A stretch of DNA of 64,000 bases from Alteromonadaceae bacterium BrNp21-10 (GCA_030418115.1 JAUHQD010000003.1:186001-250000), one strand, 5' to 3'; shown: positions 50,028 through 59,002, numbered from the stretch's first letter. Translations and numbers: made by a program. Notes: generated by a model not told the origin, from the letters alone.

Positions 50028-50183
50028 CGCACTAAAGTGCGTTCAAAATTGTTCCTACAATTTTGTCGGGTATTTGGCTCCCTCCACCAATTTATCTGGA
50101 ATAAATTGGAACAGCTTTGCTGGTCATTAGACGAAACACAGGGATGTGCGCAGTAAATACCCTTGCGCTGCAGGGAGGCAGCG
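50028..50183. repeat. Cluster of perfect hairpins between abiH and leuA
   Basis: In order: CGCAC-TAAA-GTGCG (50028-50041); AAAATTGT-TCCT-ACAATTTT (50045-50064); CCAATTTAT-CTGGA-ATAAATTGG (50087-50109); CGCTGC-AGGGAG-GCAGCG (50166-50183). Three of the four loops contain TCC or GGA, the theme seen in the elements around abiH. They fill the gap up to the leuA stop, and no gene is visible here. Confidence 0.65.
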
Positions 50184-50226
50184 TGAAAAAGGTCAAGGAT
50201 GACAGTTGGCTACGCCAACCAATCTA

Positions 50227-51909
50227 TTACGCAGCAGCCACTTCGCCAGTACTCCCCATTTCCCTATTAACACCACTAATCAAAGCCTTTATCGCGGCAG
50301 TCATAATATTGCTGTCTTTGGCAACGCCGAAGCGGGTGCTGTTGCTATCGGTTTTTAGTTCCAAATAACAGATGGCGGTGACGGCGGAGCCTTCGCCGAT
50401 GGCGTGTTCGTGGTAATCGATTACAGTGACGGGGTGGTCGATAAAGTCACGTAATGCATTGGCGGCGGCGTCGATGGGGCCGTTGCCGGTGCCGCTGATC
50501 TGGGTAGGTAAGCCTTTATACAAAATCTGAAGATCGATTTGTTGCTGGTTATCGGCGACGGTTTTAATTTGGCTTTGTTGATATTCAATCCAGTTTGCTT
50601 GGCTTAAATAACTGTCTTCAAACAAACGTACTATTTCGGCGGCATTCATTTCTTTGCCGGTGCGGTCATTTTCAGTTTGTACAATGCGGCTGAATTCAAT
50701 TTGTAGTTTGCGGGGTAATTCTAAACCGGCTTCGCGGGCTAGTAAAAAGCTAATGCCGCCCTTGCCCGATTGGCTGTTAACCCTGACCACGGCATCGTAA
50801 CTGCGACCTAAATCCGCCGGATCGATAGGTAAATAGGGTACTTGCCATAAGTCATTTTTATCTTGTACTGCTAAGCCCTTTTTAATAGCGTCCTGATGTG
50901 ATCCAGAAAAAGCGGTGAATACCAATTCGCCGGCATAGGGGTGGCGAGGATGCACCGGTAATTGGTTACATTCTTCGACCAATTGGCGTACTTGATCAAT
51001 ATTGGAGAAATCTAACCCCGGATGTACGCCTTGGGTATATAAGTTTATGGCTAAGGTGACTAAATCTACATTGCCGGTGCGTTCGCCATTACCAAACAAG
51101 CAACCTTCGACTCTGTCTGCGCCAGCCATTATCGCTAATTCGGCGGCGGCCACGGCGGTGCCTCTGTCGTTATGTGGGTGTACGCTTAATATAATATGTT
51201 CACGTTGATTTAAGTGGCGGTGCATCCATTCAATTTGGTCGGCGTAGGTATTGGGGGTGTTCATTTCTATGGTGGCCGGTAAGTTGATAATGATCTTGTT
51301 ATTTATGCTCGGCTGCCAAATGGCTACTACCGCATCACATACCTCTTTAGCGAATTCGATTTCCGTGCTGGAAAACACCTCCGGTGAATATTGATAAGTC
51401 CAGTTTACTTCCGGCGCTTGTGCGGTTAATTGTTTAACCCATTGGGTGCCTTGGGTGGCAATGTGTTTTACCCCAGCTTTATCGGTTTTATACACAATGT
51501 CGCGAAACGCGGGGGCTAAGGGATTATACATATGCAAAATGGCTTGTTTGGCGCCCCGTAAACTTTCAACGGAGCGTTCGATTAAGTCGAAACGGGCCTG
51601 TACTAATACTTCAATGGTGACGTCGTCGGGAATGTGATTACCTTCAATCAACAAACGCACAAAGTTAAAATCAATATCCGATGCCGATGGAAAGCCCACT
51701 TCAATTTGTTTAAAGCCAATAGCCACTAGTTGTTTGAAAAAGCGTAATTTGGTGTCGATGGACATAGGGTCAATTAATGCCTGATTACCATCGCGCAAGT
51801 CGGTGCTCATCCATATTGGCGGCTGAGTAATATGATTATTCGGCCATTGGCGGTCGGGTAAGCTGACGCCAACAAAGCGTTGGTATTTGGTGTGTGGTTG
51901 GCTAATCAT
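50227..51909 (-). CDS. leuA: 2-isopropylmalate synthase LeuA (type 2)
   Basis: A 560-residue long-form LeuA: TIM-barrel catalytic domain with '[11 protein letters not shown]' at the N-terminus, metal-binding '[16 protein letters not shown]', a linker, and a C-terminal LeuA-dimer/regulatory domain that binds leucine. It catalyses the first step of leucine synthesis. ATG 51909 is chosen because family proteins begin 'MIS.P..KY' and GGAAG lies six bases before it. An in-frame ATG at 51945 would add a leucine-rich run (GQLLALL). It is divergent from an Lrp-type regulator. Confidence 0.93.
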   Translation of the reverse strand: MISQPHTKYQRFVGVSLPDRQWPNNHITQPPIWMSTDLRDGNQALIDPMSIDTKLRFFKQLVAIGFKQIEVGFPSASDIDFNFVRLLIEGNHIPDDVTIEVLVQARFDLIERSVESLRGAKQAILHMYNPLAPAFRDIVYKTDKAGVKHIATQGTQWVKQLTAQAPEVNWTYQYSPEVFSSTEIEFAKEVCDAVVAIWQPSINNKIIINLPATIEMNTPNTYADQIEWMHRHLNQREHIILSVHPHNDRGTAVAAAELAIMAGADRVEGCLFGNGERTGNVDLVTLAINLYTQGVHPGLDFSNIDQVRQLVEECNQLPVHPRHPYAGELVFTAFSGSHQDAIKKGLAVQDKNDLWQVPYLPIDPADLGRSYDAVVRVNSQSGKGGISFLLAREAGLELPRKLQIEFSRIVQTENDRTGKEMNAAEIVRLFEDSYLSQANWIEYQQSQIKTVADNQQQIDLQILYKGLPTQISGTGNGPIDAAANALRDFIDHPVTVIDYHEHAIGEGSAVTAICYLELKTDSNSTRFGVAKDSNIMTAAIKALISGVNREMGSTGEVAAA

Positions 51910-52065
51910 GTGGGCTTCCATCAATAATGCTAACAATTGACCCATAGCATAACGCTAACGCGCCGGTAGACGATTGCGAAAACGGTTGTGTTTTGCTGTA
52001 GTTGCACAATAATATTGCTCAATAGTTTGTATTATTGATATTTGATATCCGTTATGGAGAAATTT

Positions 52066-52527
52066 GTGGAACTTGATCGATATGATCGCCTAATTCTTGA
52101 AACCTTACAGCAGAACGGGAGGATTTCTAATCAGGAATTGGCCGAGGCCATTAACCTGTCGCCGTCACCCTGTTTGCGGCGGGTCCGTCAGTTAGAAGAA
52201 TTGGGTTTAATTGATGGCTATGTGGCGCTAGTTAATGCCCGCAAACTAGGATTGAGTCTGTTGTCGTTTATACAGATCAGCATGGACAAACATACTCCTG
52301 AGCGTTTTAGCACTTTTGAGAAAAGTGTGGCCAATTTTGCTGAAGTACTTGAGTGCCATTTAATTACCGGGCAATCGGCGGATTACTTATTGAAAGTTAT
52401 CGTCAAAGACATGGACGATTTTCAACAGTTTTTGCTCAACAAACTCACCTGCATCGAAGGGGTTAGCGGGGTGCATTCGTCATTTGTGCTTAAATCACCG
52501 GTAAAAACCACGGCGTTACCGGTTTAG
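52066..52527 (+). CDS. Lrp/AsnC-family transcriptional regulator
   Basis: A 153-residue Lrp/AsnC regulator. The N-terminal winged helix has 'ISNQELAEAINLSPSPCLRR', followed by a C-terminal RAM/AsnC ligand-binding domain (about residues 65-150). GTG 52066 is preferred, with GGAG six bases before it; ATG 52054 is an alternative. It is divergent from leuA, so it may respond to leucine or another amino acid and control leuA. Which amino acid it binds is not shown. Confidence 0.9.
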   Translation: MELDRYDRLILETLQQNGRISNQELAEAINLSPSPCLRRVRQLEELGLIDGYVALVNARKLGLSLLSFIQISMDKHTPERFSTFEKSVANFAEVLECHLITGQSADYLLKVIVKDMDDFQQFLLNKLTCIEGVSGVHSSFVLKSPVKTTALPV

Positions 52528-52689
52528 ATTTGCAGCACGACTAACGAGTTAATCTTTCTCACTTATCGGCAACTGATCATTTTTATTTTTCTGATGAGCT
52601 GAATTGCTTGGTCATCCGCCTATTCTATTTTCAAGTAATCAGTCTATAGTGCTAGAATCTTTCAAGGATTTCATAAATGGATAATTTAT

Positions 52690-54489
52690 ATGCGCTTTCT
52701 TATTTTGTTGCTGTGGATTACGGCAAGTATTAGTGGTTGTAATGGCGTATCGGGGGCGAATGGTGATGATCCCTTTGGCAACAATACCGATAATGAAGAA
52801 AGTTCGTCAACGACAGTTCGAATTGGTCATTTCAATCAAAACAATGTGTTTGTTGAAGGCGTTGTAGGCTCCAGTATTGAAGACAGCAATGGCGATGTTG
52901 AAATTGCCGCCGGTGCAACCTTAGGCATCACCGTTGCCTTGGTTGACGAAAATGACCAACTTTTGCAAAGCGCGGTCACGGTTAGTTTTTCTTCAAATTG
53001 TGTTGTTGGTGGCTTAGCTTCAATAGATCAGCAGGTGGTTAGCGTTAATGGCGTAGCCACGGCAACATTTATCGATAATTTCTGCGCCACTGCGGGTGGT
53101 ACTTCCGATCAGATTTCTGCTTCGATCAATAGTGACTCGGTAGTAGTTAGTGCCAATCGCGATGTTTTTATTCACCCTGAGTCCATTGGCTCCATAGTAT
53201 TTGTTTCAGCAACGCCAACCCGGATAGGACTACAAGGTACTGGTGGCGTGGATAATCAATCTGTTGCCACTTTGGTATTTTCGGTACTCGGCGAGTCAGG
53301 CAATCCACTAGTACAACAAGATGTTAGCTTTTCACTGAATACCACGGTGGGCGGGTTATCGTTATCCAATAATTCTGGGCAGACCGGAACAGATGGCCGT
53401 GTCACGGTTAATGTGGTTGCCGGTACTGTCCCTACTTCGGTACGAGTAACAGCGGAAGTGGTAAGTGAATCAGGGGCGGTACTACGTACCCAATCTGATC
53501 TATTAACTGTCAGTACGGGCTTGGCTGATCAGAATAGTTTTTCCTTAGCAGCTGACAATTTTAATCCTGAAGGGCACAACATTGACGGTAGTGAAGTGAT
53601 ACTAACTGCTAGGCTCGCAGATTCGTTCAATAATCCGGTGCAAGATGGCACCACTGTTAGCTTTACCACCGAAGGTGGCGTTATCCAGCCGAGTTGTACA
53701 ACACAAAATGGTGTTTGTTCGGTAACTTGGACGAGTGCACACCCTAGAGTAGCGGACCGTCGTATTACTATTTTGGCCACCGCTGTCGGTCATGAGACCT
53801 TATATGATAGTAATGGCAACAATAGTTATGATGACGAAGATGGCGCGGCAATATATAACGGCTCGGATACTGGATTTAATGTGATTGATGGAACAGCCCA
53901 AACCGGTTTTGTGGATATGTCTGAAGCGTGGCGAGATGACAATGCCAATGGCGTTTATGACAACGTAGAACTCTTCTTAGATTATAATAACAATGGCCAG
54001 TTTGATGCCGCTGATGGTTTATTTAATGGGCCGCAATGTGTTGATTCAAATCTATGTGCCGAAGGCAGTGCACGCAGTTTACATGTCCGTAAAGCAATCC
54101 AACTATTTATGTCTGGTTCCTATGCCGTGTTAAATGTTTTGGATAGTGTCGGGACGTTATTGTTCTCTAATGAGCAGGACATCCCAGCATTGTCTTTAAG
54201 TTTGGCACGGGGCGAATCATTGGAATTTACTTTACGTTATTCCGATACTGCAACACAGCCGTTACCTAGCAATACAACTATAACCTTAGCGACTACCAAT
54301 GGCAGTCTTGAAGGTAAAACCTCCATTATTCAGGCTAATACCTATGTGGCTGGAGCCAGCGTACAGAATTATAGGTTGATTAATGACTTGGCCGATAGTG
54401 AGAGCGCTGCAAAGGCAACGGTAAGTATTGTAGTGGTTACGCCTAGTGGAATAGAAAGTGAGTTAAGTTTTGAAGTGGATCTGCAATAG
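52690..54489 (+). CDS. Ig-like (Big1) repeat lipoprotein
   Basis: A 599-residue lipoprotein (signal peptide ending SISGC). At least three invasin-like Ig repeats are seen, marked by 'LVQQDVSFSLNTTVGGLSLS' and 'PVQDGTTVSFTTEGGVI'. A Ca-binding-like Asp/Asn-rich segment (DDNANGVYDN, DYNNNGQFDAADG) precedes the last domain. It is probably anchored in the outer membrane and may form adhesion or surface fibres. The start is ATG 52690; a short out-of-frame ORF (52677-52733) with the better ribosome-binding site overlaps it. It is followed by a terminator. Confidence 0.75.
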   Translation: MRFLILLLWITASISGCNGVSGANGDDPFGNNTDNEESSSTTVRIGHFNQNNVFVEGVVGSSIEDSNGDVEIAAGATLGITVALVDENDQLLQSAVTVSFSSNCVVGGLASIDQQVVSVNGVATATFIDNFCATAGGTSDQISASINSDSVVVSANRDVFIHPESIGSIVFVSATPTRIGLQGTGGVDNQSVATLVFSVLGESGNPLVQQDVSFSLNTTVGGLSLSNNSGQTGTDGRVTVNVVAGTVPTSVRVTAEVVSESGAVLRTQSDLLTVSTGLADQNSFSLAADNFNPEGHNIDGSEVILTARLADSFNNPVQDGTTVSFTTEGGVIQPSCTTQNGVCSVTWTSAHPRVADRRITILATAVGHETLYDSNGNNSYDDEDGAAIYNGSDTGFNVIDGTAQTGFVDMSEAWRDDNANGVYDNVELFLDYNNNGQFDAADGLFNGPQCVDSNLCAEGSARSLHVRKAIQLFMSGSYAVLNVLDSVGTLLFSNEQDIPALSLSLARGESLEFTLRYSDTATQPLPSNTTITLATTNGSLEGKTSIIQANTYVAGASVQNYRLINDLADSESAAKATVSIVVVTPSGIESELSFEVDLQ

Positions 54490-54509
54490 CATCACCTAAA
54501 AACCAATTA

Positions 54510-54540
54510 GCAAAAAGCCGGTGTTGTACCGGCTTTTTGC
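54510..54540. terminator. Bidirectional terminator
   Basis: A 13-bp stem, GCAAAAAGCCGGT paired with ACCGGCTTTTTGC, with a five-base loop. It lies between the convergent Ig lipoprotein and cytochrome b561 genes. Confidence 0.9.
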
Positions 54541-54552
54541 TAGAGTAATGCC

Positions 54553-55095
54553 TCAATCTTTTTTAATTTTCAACATACGTAACAGCGTATTGTCTTTTAA
54601 CCAATAGTGGTGAAATAACGCTGCAAAAGCATGAAACCCAATAATGCCATATCCAACCTTGCCTGCGGTTTCATGGATTTCTTCGAGTAATTCTGCCATT
54701 TCTTTATTTTTACTAATAAGCTGGGGTAATTCGAAGAATCCCAATTCGACAGGCCTACCCTTGGCGTTCATCATCAACCAACCAATGATCGGCATGGCAA
54801 TCATCAAGGTATAGAGTAAAACGTGAAATAATTTGGCAAGTTTGTCCTGCCAGTTGACTGGGGTTGGAATAATGCCAGGGTAGGGGCTGGTTAAACGAAA
54901 GTACAGGCGGATCCAGACTAAGGAAAATATGGCTAGGCCAGCCATCATATGCCAATACTGCACCATTCCTCGAATATCAGAGCCGCGCTCGTAAAAACTC
55001 TTAGCTTCAATGAGCGCGTATACCGCGATAAACAACGCGACCATTAGCCAGTGGATAACAATCATTCTTGGTTGAAATGAGGTGTTAGTGGTCAT
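54553..55095 (-). CDS. Cytochrome b561 family protein
   Basis: A 180-residue membrane protein with four TM helices. His residues suit two b hemes: 'IVIHWLMVALF' (TM1), 'QYWHMMAGLAIF' (TM2), 'LFHVLLYTLMI' (TM3) and 'IIGFHAFAALFHHYWLK' (TM4). It is in the YceJ/CybB group, which passes electrons from quinol. No electron acceptor gene is adjacent. A terminator lies beyond the stop. Confidence 0.88.
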   Translation of the reverse strand: MTTNTSFQPRMIVIHWLMVALFIAVYALIEAKSFYERGSDIRGMVQYWHMMAGLAIFSLVWIRLYFRLTSPYPGIIPTPVNWQDKLAKLFHVLLYTLMIAMPIIGWLMMNAKGRPVELGFFELPQLISKNKEMAELLEEIHETAGKVGYGIIGFHAFAALFHHYWLKDNTLLRMLKIKKD

Positions 55096-55343
55096 CGTAA
55101 TTAATCCTTTAGATTGTTGTCGGCACTACATTAGCTTGTTGTATTACAGACTAGGTAAAACATTGTTCCAGCATAACGCAATTTAATTGTTATATGCCAA
55201 TGTGGTTTTTTATAAAGTTAACCATAGAGAATGACCTTTGTAGTGGATTTTAGTTGGCAGGAAGTTTATGCTTTTTGTATAAAAATCAAACATCTTACTT
55301 ATGATATATCAGTTTCCAGCATCAGTCTGAACACTATTAATAA

Positions 55344-55553
55344 GCAGCTGCACTCAAGTCAGCAAGGGCCAAGAAGCTACCCTCCATCAATACAACTAAC
55401 GATGTTTTCTCGCGCGTGTGTATTTACCTTTACTATTTGCTTTGGTTACCACCGTTTGTGCCATCGGATGCCGCGCTTGAAATGATAGGTACTTTGCTCT
55501 TGCCGTTTAGCGTAACCGCTAGTGAAACCAATAAGGGCGCCTGTACTCCCTAA
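55344..55553 (+). pseudogene. Possible gene remnant, 69 codons without a start
   Basis: The frame after a TAA at 55341 stays open to the TAA at 55551. It encodes a hydrophobic segment (VCIYLYYLLWLPPFVPSDAA and then LLLPFSV) with coding-like composition but no good ATG. No family is recognised. The rest of the 55096-55643 gap holds nothing I can support, and the 84-codon ORF at 55231-55485 is weak. Confidence 0.2.
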
Positions 55554-55568
55554 AAGAAAATTGAACCG

Positions 55569-55597
55569 AATAACGCCGCTATCGTAGCGGCGTTATT
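55569..55597. terminator. Hairpin upstream of the GH12 gene end
   Basis: A perfect 12-bp stem, AATAACGCCGCT with AGCGGCGTTATT, and loop ATCGT. It follows the remnant ORF on the plus strand. On the minus strand it lies just beyond the GH12 stop (55644), where it could end that transcript. The T-run is short. Confidence 0.6.
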
Positions 55598-55643
55598 GTT
55601 TATAGCATTCGCTTTTTTATGAGGTTACTTTTTCGAGTGCTGG

Positions 55644-56504
55644 TTACCTAATATCTACCGAAAAATGCTTCAACCAAGCTTGGCCGGTGCCACTCATTAC
55701 TTCATTGCCTAGCTGGATATCGGCAATGTACAAACCCTCAGGGATCAACTGTTGCTCAATGCTATAACGTAGTAATTCAGCGATATCGAAATGAGCTTTC
55801 GTAGTCGGTGTTGTTGCTCTAAAGGCCAAGTAAGTCCAATTATTGTCATTGAGGCCAGAGGTATCGTGCCAGCTTTTATTCAGCCAGACTTCCCAGTGAA
55901 TGCCGCTGGCGGTCATCTCCGCTACTTTTGTACCGGCGGGATTGGCATAAAAGCCGGCGCTGGAATAACTCCAAATCATCATCTCTACGGCAATGGTCGA
56001 TTTGTCTACTTGAGATAGGATAGTCGGTGATGTGGTTAACCATAGCGTTGAGGATAAATTCAGTTCGCCTTGGGTAATAATTTCGACGTCGTAGTCCATA
56101 TTCAGCTGTTGCAGTGCCGCTATTTCAACCGGGTAACCCGCATAAGCGGTTTCGTGCTCTAACCACGGGGTTTGACCAAGAGTGATTTGTGGTTGTGCGT
56201 ATACCTTAGTGCCGTCTTGTGGCCACTGCCAGTACCAGCCATATTGGCTGTTGCCGTCTACCACACGTTCGGCTAAGCATTGGGTCCATTCAAAATCGGC
56301 GGCCGAGTGGGCATTCCAAATGTTATTTTGTAAATCACCAACGTCGGTATGAATACTGGCAAAGCCGTCACAGTTTAAAGTAGTGATCTGTTGGTTGTCG
56401 GTGATGTCCGTTAGCAACTGCTGGTCGGTTACTGCAGGTGTGCAACCAATTAAGCTGGTGGTCCCACAGCCGATATAAAGGAGTGCTAGTAATTTAATTG
56501 GCAT
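55644..56504 (-). CDS. GH12-like lipoprotein endoglucanase
   Basis: A 286-residue lipoprotein (signal peptide ending SLIGC). Two regions resemble GH12 endoglucanase signatures: E174 in 'VEMMIWSYSSAGF' (nucleophile position) and E268 in 'LGNEVMSGTGQAW' (acid/base position). The middle has Trp-rich 'QYGWYWQWP', as in sugar-binding clefts. GH12 enzymes cut beta-1,4-glucan or xyloglucan. ATG 56504 gives a proper lipoprotein signal; the longer TTG frame to 56573 has no ribosome-binding site. It is divergent from the EF-hand gene. No other carbohydrate gene cluster is visible. Confidence 0.65.
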   Translation of the reverse strand: MPIKLLALLYIGCGTTSLIGCTPAVTDQQLLTDITDNQQITTLNCDGFASIHTDVGDLQNNIWNAHSAADFEWTQCLAERVVDGNSQYGWYWQWPQDGTKVYAQPQITLGQTPWLEHETAYAGYPVEIAALQQLNMDYDVEIITQGELNLSSTLWLTTSPTILSQVDKSTIAVEMMIWSYSSAGFYANPAGTKVAEMTASGIHWEVWLNKSWHDTSGLNDNNWTYLAFRATTPTTKAHFDIAELLRYSIEQQLIPEGLYIADIQLGNEVMSGTGQAWLKHFSVDIR

Positions 56505-56620
56505 TATGGCGCTGGTCTTGAATATTAAAGTTAAAACAAGCCTAAGGTAATTTGTATTTAAATGGCAGCGCAATCAGCCAGCCCCTATATTTAGTTACAT
56601 GGTTTACCGGAAGTAATGTT

Positions 56621-57130
56621 ATGAATGATGTAGACAAAATCAGCACTAATCGTGGCAAAGATGTTAATGAAGATAGTCGTCAGCACAAAGTTGAAGCTGA
56701 GAAAAAAGATCCATCCGTTGAAACCGTGGATGCGGGGCAGTTTAATGCGGGTGCTGCAAATCTTGGGGTGAATCTACATACATTGCAAAAACTGTTTAAG
56801 CATTTCGATAGTGACCATGATGGTAAAATTAGCGCTCAGCAACGGGACGACGCTTTGCATGCATTAACTTCAAGAATGAACCAACTGATGGAAAGAATGG
56901 AAGGGGAAATAGGTGATGAAGATGATGCCTACGATGATGAAAAGGATAACCAGGCGTTTATCGGTAAAATATTAGCCCAATTAGCTAATGATTCTGAGGA
57001 TGAATTGCTCACTGTTCAACTCAATAGGTTAATACAAGACCTGCAAAATGAAGGCTTAAGCCCCGGTGTATTACAAAAGACGGTTTCCTTGCTCACCGAA
57101 GTTGCGCCGCCTATTGATACCCGAGCGTGA
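56621..57130 (+). CDS. EF-hand domain protein
   Basis: A 169-residue acidic, soluble protein with one clear EF-hand loop, D63-S-D-H-D-G-K-I (residues 63-74). Position 12 is Gln rather than Glu, so calcium binding may be weak. A Glu/Asp-rich stretch (about 95-115) follows. There is no signal peptide. ATG 56621 with GGAAG about eight bases before it is used instead of a frame start at 56552. Role unknown. Confidence 0.7.
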   Translation: MNDVDKISTNRGKDVNEDSRQHKVEAEKKDPSVETVDAGQFNAGAANLGVNLHTLQKLFKHFDSDHDGKISAQQRDDALHALTSRMNQLMERMEGEIGDEDDAYDDEKDNQAFIGKILAQLANDSEDELLTVQLNRLIQDLQNEGLSPGVLQKTVSLLTEVAPPIDTRA

Positions 57131-57185
57131 CTCCTGCTCGCTGCTGCTGAATTTATTCCATCAATACTACGAAGATATAAATGAC

Positions 57186-57216
57186 TAAAGCCGGTGCTCT
57201 ACCGGCTTTATGTTTT
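57186..57216. terminator. Bidirectional terminator
   Basis: TAAAGCCGGT-GCTCT-ACCGGCTTTA hairpin followed by TGTTTT. It lies between the convergent EF-hand and M56/TonB genes. Confidence 0.85.
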
Positions 57217-57219
57217 AGT

Positions 57220-58443
57220 TTATTTTGTGACTGTTATGCCTTCGACCATGCTCGGCAATGATGCTGGCTCTTGCTGTAGTTGATAATCTAATTGCACCAG
57301 CATGTCCCGTTGTGTTTGGGCCTTACCGCCGACTATTCGCGGCTTGTATTGCCACTGGCTGAGGGCTTCGATAGAGGCTGCATCAAAAACATTTTCAGGT
57401 TGGGATTTAATCACCTTTACGTTTTCAGTGGCGCCGGTTTGGCTGATATCAAACTGCAACACTACTGAGCCTTGCCACTTTTTTTGTACAGCAATGGCGG
57501 GGTATTTGGGTTCAACACGCAACACTGGCTCTGCTAATTGACTCACTTCCACTTGCTTGGTTGGTTGTTGTTTAGCGATGGCGATGCCAGTGAGCATTAC
57601 GCCACCAAAAATCAGGCTAGTGACAATAGCCAAGGGTTTGATCAAGGCACGTTGTTGAATGAATTGTAGTCTTGTTTTCATGGTGGATTTTTCTCCGTAG
57701 GGTGTGTAAATACTGAAGGGTTGTAATGATTGTTCGGCACATTGCACTAAGGCTTTGCTGTAAGAGATGCGTTCTGCAACGGTGCAGTGCTTTAACACTT
57801 TGTCATCGCAAGCCAGTTCTTGATTACGACGAAAAGCTTTATAGGCCAGCCACATTAATGGGTTAAACCAAAATAGGCTTAACAGGCACAAAGCGAATAA
57901 ATTAAATAGATTATCGCCGCGGCGGTAGTGCACCACTTCGTGTTGCAGAATAAGGCGCTGTTGCTCTGGACTATAACTGTCGTTGAAATTGGCCGGCAGT
58001 ATTAAGCGGGCGGGTAACAATCCACAAAGTACCGGGCTTGAAACTGCAGTACTGGATAACACTTGTAAGCTTTTGGGTGTGGTAATGGCAAGGTTAGCTT
58101 TATCACAATGTTTTACCGGCAGTTGCTGCATCCGCCAATTTGACCAAAGGGCGTAAAGCATAATCATAGCCGCACCACTAGCCCAAATAAGTTGCCAGCT
58201 GAGTGATAAAGCAATGTTTTGTGTTTGCTGCGTGAGTGTTACTACATATTGCTGAATAACGTTGTTACCCACTGCAATTATGTCGTGAGGAATATTGTTA
58301 ATCAGCAGAGCGGCAGGGATCAGCAACCAAAATCGATAGAGGTTATTGGCTCCTATCTCTGACTGCCAATGGCGCTCTAAAATAAGTAATAATAACAAGG
58401 TTATTGAAAGTATGACTTGCTGTGCCAAGATCCAATTAGTCAT
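57220..58443 (-). CDS. BlaR1-type M56 metallopeptidase fused to TonB C-terminal domain
   Basis: A 407-residue membrane protein. TM segments are near residues 4-24, 38-50, 80-102 and 178-198. The M56 zinc site is H168-E-V-V-H172 with a later Glu in 'NQELACDDK'. A last TM near 275-298 is followed by a periplasmic TonB-like domain of about 100 residues ('VEPKYPAIAVQKKWQGSVVL', 'AASIEALSQWQYKPRIV'). BlaR1 normally ends in a penicillin-binding sensor; that is replaced here. It would cleave the co-encoded BlaI. Its ATG overlaps the BlaI stop by 8 bases. The signal it senses is unknown. Confidence 0.85.
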   Translation of the reverse strand: MTNWILAQQVILSITLLLLLILERHWQSEIGANNLYRFWLLIPAALLINNIPHDIIAVGNNVIQQYVVTLTQQTQNIALSLSWQLIWASGAAMIMLYALWSNWRMQQLPVKHCDKANLAITTPKSLQVLSSTAVSSPVLCGLLPARLILPANFNDSYSPEQQRLILQHEVVHYRRGDNLFNLFALCLLSLFWFNPLMWLAYKAFRRNQELACDDKVLKHCTVAERISYSKALVQCAEQSLQPFSIYTPYGEKSTMKTRLQFIQQRALIKPLAIVTSLIFGGVMLTGIAIAKQQPTKQVEVSQLAEPVLRVEPKYPAIAVQKKWQGSVVLQFDISQTGATENVKVIKSQPENVFDAASIEALSQWQYKPRIVGGKAQTQRDMLVQLDYQLQQEPASLPSMVEGITVTK

Positions 58444-58810
58444 TGTCTTTTTCCCACTGTTGGATCAATGATTTAAGTTCATCAATATCTTGTTGGGTCA
58501 GCGAATCCTCATTAGCGAACCCTGCCACTAAGGGGGCAACTCGGCCTTCAAATAAGCGGCTAATGAGGGATTTACTTTCATTGGCAACGTAGGATTCCCG
58601 CTCTAGTAGTGGGTAGTAAAGGTAGCTGCGTTGTTGTTTTTCAAAATCAATGGCCTGCTTTTTTACTAGCCTTGTTAACAGCGTTTTAACGGTCTTTTCG
58701 TGCCAGTCTTTGTGTTTATTTAGCCGCGCAATAATGTCACTGGCGGATGCAGGATGTTGTTCCCACAATGCTTCTAATACTTCAAATTCTGCTCTGCTAA
58801 TGTCTGCCAT
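58436..58810 (-). CDS. BlaI/MecI/CopY family repressor
   Basis: A 124-residue winged-helix repressor ('ISRAEFEVLEALWEQHPASA', 'HEKTVKTLLTRLVKKQAI'), with a C-terminal dimerisation half. It is cleaved by M56 peptidases of the BlaR1 type, and the next gene encodes one. Two TACA..TGTA palindromes at 58820 and 58846, right at its start, are its probable operators, so the operon is likely autorepressed. There is no beta-lactamase gene nearby. Confidence 0.92.
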   Translation of the reverse strand: MADISRAEFEVLEALWEQHPASASDIIARLNKHKDWHEKTVKTLLTRLVKKQAIDFEKQQRSYLYYPLLERESYVANESKSLISRLFEGRVAPLVAGFANEDSLTQQDIDELKSLIQQWEKDND

Positions 58811-58819
58811 GATTTTTAT

Positions 58820-58835
58820 GATTACAGTTGTAGTC
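58820..58835. promoter_or_regulatory. BlaI-type operator, proximal
   Basis: GATTACA-GT-TGTAGTC, one mismatch from a perfect palindrome, with the TACA/TGTA core of BlaI/MecI sites. It lies 10 bases upstream of the blaI start. Confidence 0.75.
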
Positions 58836-58845
58836 GATATATTTA

Positions 58846-58861
58846 GATTACATCTGTAATC
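58846..58861. promoter_or_regulatory. BlaI-type operator, distal
   Basis: GATTACA-TC-TGTAATC is a perfect 16-base palindrome, 26 bases centre to centre from the proximal site. The spacing of about 2.5 helical turns resembles tandem BlaI operators. Confidence 0.8.
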
Positions 58862-58935
58862 GTAAAGATCAAGTTTTATTTTATTGGGTATAAATGGTGA
58901 TTAGATAAAGTGGCATATTTTGTTTAAATTGTTGA

Positions 58936-59002
58936 GGTTGGCGAAGGGAGCCAACCTGAGATAGCACCAGGGTAAGAGAACATTTTACGTTTCCCTTACC
59001 CT
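58936..59002. other. Two hairpins between blaI promoter and esterase gene end
   Basis: GGTTGGC-GAAGGGA-GCCAACC (58936-58956) and AGGGTAAG..CTTACCCT (58969-59002). Neither is followed by a clear T-run. They may end the esterase transcript (minus strand) or form RNA structure. Confidence 0.4.

Noticed and set aside
49947-50156. 69-codon ORF between abiH and leuA
   Set aside because: It runs through the hairpin repeats, so the frame is a by-product of repeats.
51909-51945. Leucine-rich leader peptide of leuA
   Set aside because: The leucine codons are in frame with leuA and have no separate stop or attenuator hairpin that I can see.
55231-55485. 84-codon ORF in the gap before the GH12 gene
   Set aside because: No family features or good start; another frame in the same region looks more coding-like.
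57220-58443. Beta-lactam sensor BlaR1
   Set aside because: The C-terminal penicillin-binding domain is absent and a TonB-like domain is in its place; no beta-lactamase nearby.
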